Assembly (NCBI RefSeq): GCF_019649055.1
Contig: NW_026570236.1
Location: 868,001 to 932,000, forward strand
Origin: Paramacrobiotus metropolitanus
Taxonomy: Eukaryota > Tardigrada > Eutardigrada > Parachela > Macrobiotidae
Direction: 5' to 3'
Length of the DNA stretch: 64,000 nucleotides
Made by a program: the position numbers and the translations under genes. The notes beneath the pieces are model-generated. The model did no database searches. It was not told where the DNA came from and saw only the letters and a list, made by a program, of their open reading frames with translations. This document shows, piece after piece, positions 58,654 through 64,000 of the stretch (positions are counted from its first letter, which is position 1; each line of letters starts with the position of its first letter).

Positions 58654-60174
58654 CAGTACAGCTTAGGACAAAATGGTCGCATACCAACCGAAAATTTAAT
58701 AACAAAAACCAAACAGAGTGCGACAGAAAAACAACCACTGCGCACAAATAAATCTCCATAGACTCGTATAGTAACTCTACCACCGCAACAGGTGCAAATC
58801 ACAGTATCACATTTTAGTACTTGCTGCGTGCCCCGCCATTATAGAGGCACGCGTTTAAACGATTTTTCATAGAATTAATCAAATTTTCGCAATATTCTGG
58901 AGTACACACTTCTTCCCAAGCATCTTTTATCAAAGGTTCTAGTTCTCGTAAGTTTTTCGGGAATTTCTGCGCCATAACGTCTTTCATTTGCCCCCAGACG
59001 TTTTCGATTGGGTTCAAGTCAGGCGATTTTGCTGGCCACGGCATCACGTTGATGTCTTCCGTCTCGAAGAACTTTTTCATGGCTGCGGAGGTGTGACACG
59101 GTGCGTTATCCTGCTGGTAAGTGAGATCGCGACCGTTTTCATCCAGGTGAAGAAGAAGTGGATCGAACAGCACCTCCTCGTATTTTTCGAAATTCATTGT
59201 CCCCTGGAATCGCACCAAGGCAACTGGGCCTGCAGCGCAGATCGCACCCCAAACTGCAATTCCTCCCTTATTTTGGCGTGACTGTTTTATTTGGAGGTCT
59301 TCGGAGAATCTGCTTTCTTTAGGAAAGAGCCATATCTGTTCAAAAAGCAAGAACTCTTGGCAGAATCGTTCAGTGCCTGCAAGTACTAGTTAGCCCTACG
59401 TACGTGCTCGTAAGTGTGAATACCACTTAATACATACCTCGACTCGCCCTCCTGACAGCTTGAAAGTACATTCATCCGAGAAGATCACCGAGTGGAAAAA
59501 TGCAGGATTTTCAAGGAGTTGTTCGCGTTTCCACAAGCACCAGTAGATTCGGTCTTCTTTATGCTTTGAGGTGAGTTCATCGGCAACTGCTTGACTTCTC
59601 CGTGCACCGTATTCCTGGAGTCTTCGTAGAAGAGTTTTGTGCGGGATCTGAAGACTTGCTGCTGCTTTAGCTGCACTCAGTGTTCGGTTTTCTTTCAAAA
59701 AATTTATGGCTGCTTGGTCATCTTCGGCTGTTGTTTTTCTCGGTCTTCCTTTCTTATGTTTCACCTTGCGTTCACCCGTTTCCTTGTCGTATTGATGCAA
59801 CACCCTGATCACCCAGCTTTGCGATTTTCGGACATATTTGCTGACTTTCGTTGAACTACCTTCTTTCTCGTATAACGTAAAAACTGTTTTGACTAAATCT
59901 GCATCAACATATCTGCCGCGAACCATTCTTCCGCCATATTTTACGGACAAGTGAAATAAACAAAAAGAAAACAAAGCAGTAACGGAAGTTAAAAGTTAAA
60001 TAAAATCAACATTATTATATTAATTTGCTTGAGCCGACGGTCAGTCGACAGCCGGAAGTAGTTTTGAACAGAGAACGGCCGGTTGCGCACTGCGTACTTT
60101 TGAACAGCGAATGGCCGCGTACGCATTATTTTGGGTTTTGGGCCTATGCGACCATTTTGTCCTAAGCTGTACTG
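58654..60174 (-). mobile_element. Tc1/mariner transposon with 30-bp TIRs and TA target sites
   Basis: Inverted repeats starting CAGTACAGCTTAGGACAAAA lie at 58654-58683 and 60145-60174, flanked on both sides by TA. The element is 1,521 bp and encodes one transposase on the minus strand. The TIRs are identical as far as I can read, and the coding frame is intact. This suggests a recent, possibly active copy. Confidence 0.9.
58814..59926 (-). CDS. Tc1-family DD34E transposase, two exons
   Basis: Exons 59926-59438 and 59335-58814 join in phase (GAG|GTATGT..GAACAG|ATA) to 336 aa, the usual Tc1 length. The N-terminus has two helix-turn-helix regions (VKTVFTLYEKEGSSTKVSKY; LSAAKAAASLQIPHKTLLRR) separated by a basic GRPRK AT-hook-like motif. 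The DDE triad is visible: IFSDECTF, then QQDNAPCHTS and SPDLNPIENVW with 34 residues between the second D and the E. The enzyme cuts and pastes the element at TA sites. The 102-bp intron is unusual for Tc1; without splicing, a stop follows within 15 codons, so transposition may depend on splicing. I chose the ATG at 59926 (MVRGRYVDADLV) rather than the upstream in-frame one. Confidence 0.85.
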
Positions 60175-60430
60175 TACTCGTATCTGACCATGAGTGCTAA
60201 AATTTAGCACTGACAGTAGTATATAAATGTATCACGTAGTACGTGGAGTAAATTGTTTATTGTTTATTTGTAAATTGTTTATTTATTAGTGAACCGTGAT
60301 GACTCGTATTAAAATATATTCGGTAAAACTTCCGGCAAATAAAATACACCAGCAAACATCAAATACATGTCTATAGATTTAACTGCACTGGCAGTACAAT
60401 AAAAGGTACAAAGTAGCACGTACTATAAAC

Positions 60431-60655
60431 CTTCAGTCCAGTTCTATACTGGGGGTTAGTACTGGATGTGGCAACTGACCAGCGGTAACTGACCAGCGGT
60501 TGCTGACCAAGGACGTTCTGTACAAGCCCGGTTATTTGATTAGCTAGAAATTTCGATCTTAGCGTGGCATTATTTGGGTTGCACAGAGTCAGATGAGGAA
60601 ATGTAAAAATGGAAGCATGTTCAACTTTGAGTTTCAACTTCTCAAAGCTTCGAAT
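60431..60655 (-). CDS. DEG/ENaC sodium channel, isolated N-terminal exon
   Basis: The minus-strand frame reads KLKVEHASIFTFPHLTLCNP, the FPxxTxCNxN signature that begins the extracellular domain of degenerin/epithelial sodium channels. Then follow NATLRSKFLANQITGLVQNV and a non-conserved stretch to a possible donor (CTGAAG|GTTTAT at 60431). The acceptor near 60650 is inferred. No transmembrane exons or other channel parts are found nearby on this strand, and the Tc1 element lies just downstream. It is probably a remnant or part of a gene with long introns. Confidence 0.55.
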
Positions 60656-60703
60656 CTACACTTTCTTATGTCAAATTAAGTTTTTAACCGCTAAATATAT
60701 ACC

Positions 60704-61214
60704 ATGTCTTGTTTTGTTTACTTGTTGTTAAAACCACTATCACCCTCCGCCACTTTTGAGGAGTTGGTACGATCCATATTCTATGTGGGTAAAGGATCAA
60801 GACGGAGAAAGGGATACGACCGTCCACAAATGCATCTCAGTTTGGCACGAAAAAACCAGCGGTAAGTAAATAACTAATAACCGAAAAGTTTATGCTATTA
60901 AAGCTTCTTGTCAGTTGAACCGGAAAACATGCGCAATTCGCGACATTTGGCGAAGAGGTCAACTTGTGACGGTTGTTTCCGGATGCGAAGGTTCTGGCGA
61001 TCGCATGGCCTTTTTATCGGAAGCGGCGATCGTCAGTTACACCGGCCTTCGAAACTTGACGAACGTGCAAAGCGGCACTCTTTCGTTCATTCAAGGGAAG
61101 GCAGTGGCGACGTTAAAGCTATCGAACTATGGAAATGCTGTTCTGCACTCATTTCATCACGATTTTTTATGTGGGTTCATGAAAATGAATTCCGAAGATG
61201 GGTTAGCAGTTTGA
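60704..61214 (+). CDS. GIY-YIG endonuclease-like protein of the LEM-3/ANKLE1 type
   Basis: Exon 1 (60704-60861) starts MSCFVYLLLKP, and FEELVRSIFYVGKGSRRR follows. Exon 2 (60915-61214) contains IRDIWRRGQLVTVV and EAAIVSYTGLRNLTNVQSG. These match the conserved blocks of the LEM-3/ANKLE1 GIY-YIG nuclease domain: the GIY-like strand (FVY), the YIG-like FYVGKG with following Arg and His (HLSL), the IW..G block and the catalytic Glu in EAAI, with TGLRNLTN after it. These enzymes cut branched DNA at chromatin bridges. Unlike LEM-3/ANKLE1, no ankyrin or LEM exons are seen. Exon 1 ends in phase 2 while exon 2 needs phase 0; one extra A in the A6 run at 60850-60855 would fix it. So either an indel or a sequence error is present. 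Confidence 0.65.
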
Positions 61215-61330
61215 AAGATCCATCTTGATATTTTATGCTTTGTCATCAAAAGGCATTCCGAAGTCGGCCTAGCAGCTTAAAGGCCCAATGAAAAACATAG
61301 CTCGGTTCTTGTTATTGCAATAAAGGCTTT

Positions 61331-61416
61331 GTGATCTTATGTGTTTAGGGTGGCGACTGTGATGTAGCAGATCGTGATCTTATGTATTTTGGGTGGCGAC
61401 TGTGATGCAGCAGATT
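61331..61416. repeat. 43-bp tandem duplication downstream of the GIY-YIG gene
   Basis: Copies 61331-61373 and 61374-61416 share GTGATCTTATGT, GGGTGGCGACTGTGATG and AGCAGAT with four differences. The pair probably lies in the 3' UTR. Confidence 0.8.
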
Positions 61417-62131
61417 GCACATTTTATTGTTTTTCTTTTGTTGATCACGTTTTAATGCTCCTATGCTTTTGAAAGTTTGAAAATACTAGGTACGCAATCC
61501 AACGATATTTTAATAAAGCGGATTTCTGTTAACAATCCCCATAACAGAGTGGCAGTATTGTTGTAACGGAGTTAAAAAAGAAAACAAGGAACCTATCTTA
61601 ACAGATGCTACTTTAAACATTAAAACATTAGAAATAGCTCATTCAGAGGTCATACAGAGGCCAAAAGGTATTATTAATTTTCCTTTAAAAAAAACAAGCA
61701 ATTACACTAATAATAACAAGTTATTCTGTCTCAAGGAAATTACAGCAAACTGGAATAATTATTTCAAACCATCCCAAAACCCCCGTTTCCGTATTCAACT
61801 GCGTAAGCGATGTCCGACATAAATAGACAGGTTAATTTTTTCTTTTGGCTGATCGCTGAACGCTGTTAAAATTACAGTTGCGCAAAATTAAAAGCAAATG
61901 CGATGGTAGTTAATTGTGCATTCGTCGCATCGCGCTTAGCGGATACAGAGCGCGTACGTACGTGCACCTCCACTCAACCCGGATATGCAGTGCTTTGCTA
62001 AGCGCGGAGGCTTTACGGTAACTTCGCAAGTTATCGTCGTGGCTGAAGCGGTCTTGCGCTAAACGTCACGAATTTGGGGAGGAGCCACAAATATCAGCAG
62101 TAAAACTTTAGAGCTACTGAAAAATTAACCT
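61417..62131. other. Intergenic, no gene recognised
   Basis: AT-rich to 61860, then more balanced. It lies between convergent 3' ends (GIY-YIG on plus, HECT on minus), so both 3' UTRs may extend into it. Confidence 0.4.
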
Positions 62132-63839
62132 CTATAATGTCTCCACCTCGCACTCCTCGTAGCTCACACATAGGTCAATCTGTTTCGCGCAAGTATGGGC
62201 CCGCGGCGCACGCACAAATCTTGGATTTTGTCCGGAAACAACTTCTGCATTAGCAGACTCGAAAAACTCAACAGAGATCTTGAATTTCAACTGATCCGTA
62301 CCAACGATGAACCGCATCAGCTTCCGCAACATGTCAGTATCAGAACTAAGAACGAACTGTTGGAATCGTTTGAAAGTATCAACAACTTGCTCCGGCACAC
62401 TGTTAGAGGAAACACTGTTAGAGGCACACTGTTAGAGGAAACGGGTTTGAAGGCGGACAAAAATTCGTCTGCTGTAGACACGATCGTGAAAACCGAAGTC
62501 TCGCATTCTTCCCAACATCCAGCTTCTTTCATTCTCTAAAAAACAACAACGCCATATACTCAAAGCCTTAAGCTGAGGTTTTTACTTATATTTCGATGAA
62601 GTTCATTTGGTTAAAGCCACATCGAACTTGCGACAATGCCGGCTCGTATCTCCCAGTTAATTCGTCGTAGCAAATTTTTTCCGCAAGGTCTCTCCAAATC
62701 AGGCCTCTAGCAGGGTACTCCTTTATTCAAGAAAATTGCATTATATAGTACTAAAACAAGCCGACTTCAAGTGCAACGTTTACCTCAACTGCATTTGCTA
62801 ATAGCCAAGTCCTCACGCCAGGAAATTTCAAATCGTCATTTTCCGGATCTTCAGAAGCTTTCATAAAGAGGTGGGCAGCCAGTTTTGCAATAAACGGACT
62901 TTTCTGTATAATTTGAGTGTTGTCGAGGAATATCCCATCCACAGACGAAAAAGTTGTACATCAAGCCAGGCCGGAAAGCCGCCGTCGTGAAGAACAAAGT
63001 GGAAAATTAGTTTACCGATCGCAACAAATATTTCATGATTTAATGGCGTTCCAGATGACGGCATTTTTGAATTCTCACCTTTAAAAAGGTAACCAACTCC
63101 CCGCAGGTGGTACTCAAGGAGGTTTTCCAAGAAATCAGCAGTGAAACCTCGAAACAGCCCTTTGACATCAACCGGGCGTTGAGCGCTTGGTATTCTGGAA
63201 CATTTAAATTGTATTACTTGCAAATATCAAAAATATGTGTGATGATAATTACCCCTCGGTTTTTAATTCGATTTGCGGCTCGCTGAGTAGATCTTGCGGT
63301 CGCGCTGTCATATACCACGACAATAAGCTTCTTGTTGGGTCCGTTTCGCCCACAGGAATTGTGACAAAATCAGATGGCAGTAATCCGTAGAACGAGCGGG
63401 CGTCATTCAAAAACGATTTTTGGAAAGCGATAAATGTAGTCTTTGGTTCGGAAACAACAATTACGGGCTCTTTTATCCAATCTTCGCAGGATATCTCAGG
63501 CAAACCCAAATCTGGAATTGAGTATGGGAAGTAGTAACATTGACCGCTTGTGTTTGCACGATCAGCAAGATTTTTACCTTCGTTAGATTCTAACGAAAAA
63601 TCAGTGTAAGCTCCATCCGAGGGCGCACTAAGAATCTGTAGAATTTTTTGCAGTATTATGTTTCAAACAGCTTCAAAAGCACCTTTTATTGTACTTTTAG
63701 CTTTTTGGTGTGAGGCTCGCTTTCCAACACGTTAATGGAATCGGTATCCTCGTCTAGTCCCGGCAGATTGTGCTCCGCCGGTGCAAGAAACAATCGTTAC
63801 CGGCGGGCTCCACCTCCTTGCATAGGTTTGCAGCTGTAC
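62132..63839 (-). pseudogene. HECT-type E3 ubiquitin ligase, 3' part, two frame breaks
   Basis: Exons 63839-63695, 63635-63253, 63194-62784 and 62535-62132 have matching splice phases. Conserved HECT blocks are VDVKGLFRGFTADFLENLLE, then FVAIGKLIFHFVLHDGGFP, MLRKLMRFIVGTDQL and the catalytic-cysteine block RAHTCAKQIDLC, where the HTC cysteine accepts ubiquitin. The upstream part (DARSFYGLLPSDFVTI) is the family's less conserved N-lobe. Two defects are seen. In exon 3, after WLDVQLF, the frame slips by one in a T5 run (about 62955). In exon 4, a 29-nt tandem duplication of CCTCTAACAGTGTG (62390-62440) shifts the frame. The first exon also needs a shift near 63790. The C-terminus ends 12 residues after SYEEC. 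The gene could extend 5' beyond the window. Broken gene or assembly error. Confidence 0.65.
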
Positions 63840-64000
63840 CTGCAATTGAAGGCTTTTGATGATTGCCGCTATTACCGCTTTAAAACAATGTCGTTACTAC
63901 CGCTCACTCTAACAACACGTTGAGGTCGATTTCCGTCTTCGTGGCAAATACAACCACGCCGAGAGCCGAATTTCTACCATCAGCATTTCGTGAAAGCAGG

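Noticed and set aside
60908-61228. Alternative plus-strand frame over GIY-YIG exon 2
   Set aside because: The frame at 60915 carries the conserved GIY-YIG block; the other frame is Arg/Ser-rich without motif.
1-64000. CRISPR array among the tandem repeats
   Set aside because: The repeats are contiguous without unique spacers, and the window is eukaryotic.

Overview
The window is eukaryotic nuclear DNA from an invertebrate animal. The evidence is spliced protein genes with GT-AG introns of about 50 to 1,500 bp, a 5S rRNA gene ending in a pol III T-run, a Ty3/gypsy element, a Tc1/mariner element, and animal families (COP9 signalosome subunit 1, Aurora kinase, DEG/ENaC channel, LEM-3/ANKLE1-type GIY-YIG nuclease). 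I lean towards a tardigrade or another ecdysozoan. This is a guess from overall character, because nothing in the sequence is diagnostic. The window is gene-poor and repeat-rich.

Region 1-20 kb is the gene-dense part. It holds CSN1 (nine exons, minus strand), a divergent RRM-protein gene whose introns carry a LINE ORF1 and a long-TIR element, a broken Aurora-like kinase, a broken Gly/Tyr-rich secreted protein and a two-exon helical protein. Region 20-30 kb is mostly repeats: a small TIR element, two copies of a composite repeat (unit A, GTTACGG-rich block, 123-bp satellite), GC-rich hairpin blocks, a Gly-rich exon and a 5S rRNA gene. From 30 to 36 kb come a decayed gypsy element, truncated in its reverse transcriptase by a satellite, and a fold-back element.

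From 37.1 to 40.7 kb there is one well-resolved four-exon gene on the minus strand (584 aa, all splice phases consistent). It encodes an Agenet/Tudor-like N-terminus, an F-box-like segment and a long C-terminus. From 41 to 55 kb there is essentially only repeat: GGTCACCGAAGG satellite arrays separated by spacer modules with perfect hairpins and CCAAT-type motifs, then a 28-bp tandem array. From 55 to 64 kb come weak ORFs, a decayed NFX1-type zinc-finger gene, an apparently intact Tc1 (DD34E) transposon next to a perfect 44-bp palindrome, a DEG/ENaC exon, a GIY-YIG nuclease gene and a HECT-type E3 gene.

Only CSN1 (protein turnover, deneddylation) and the F-box and HECT genes (ubiquitin ligation) share a theme, and nothing shows that they are co-regulated. 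Several otherwise splice-consistent genes carry 1-nt or small indels, some in homopolymers. Whether these are true pseudogenes or residual assembly errors is the main uncertainty for the right end of the window.
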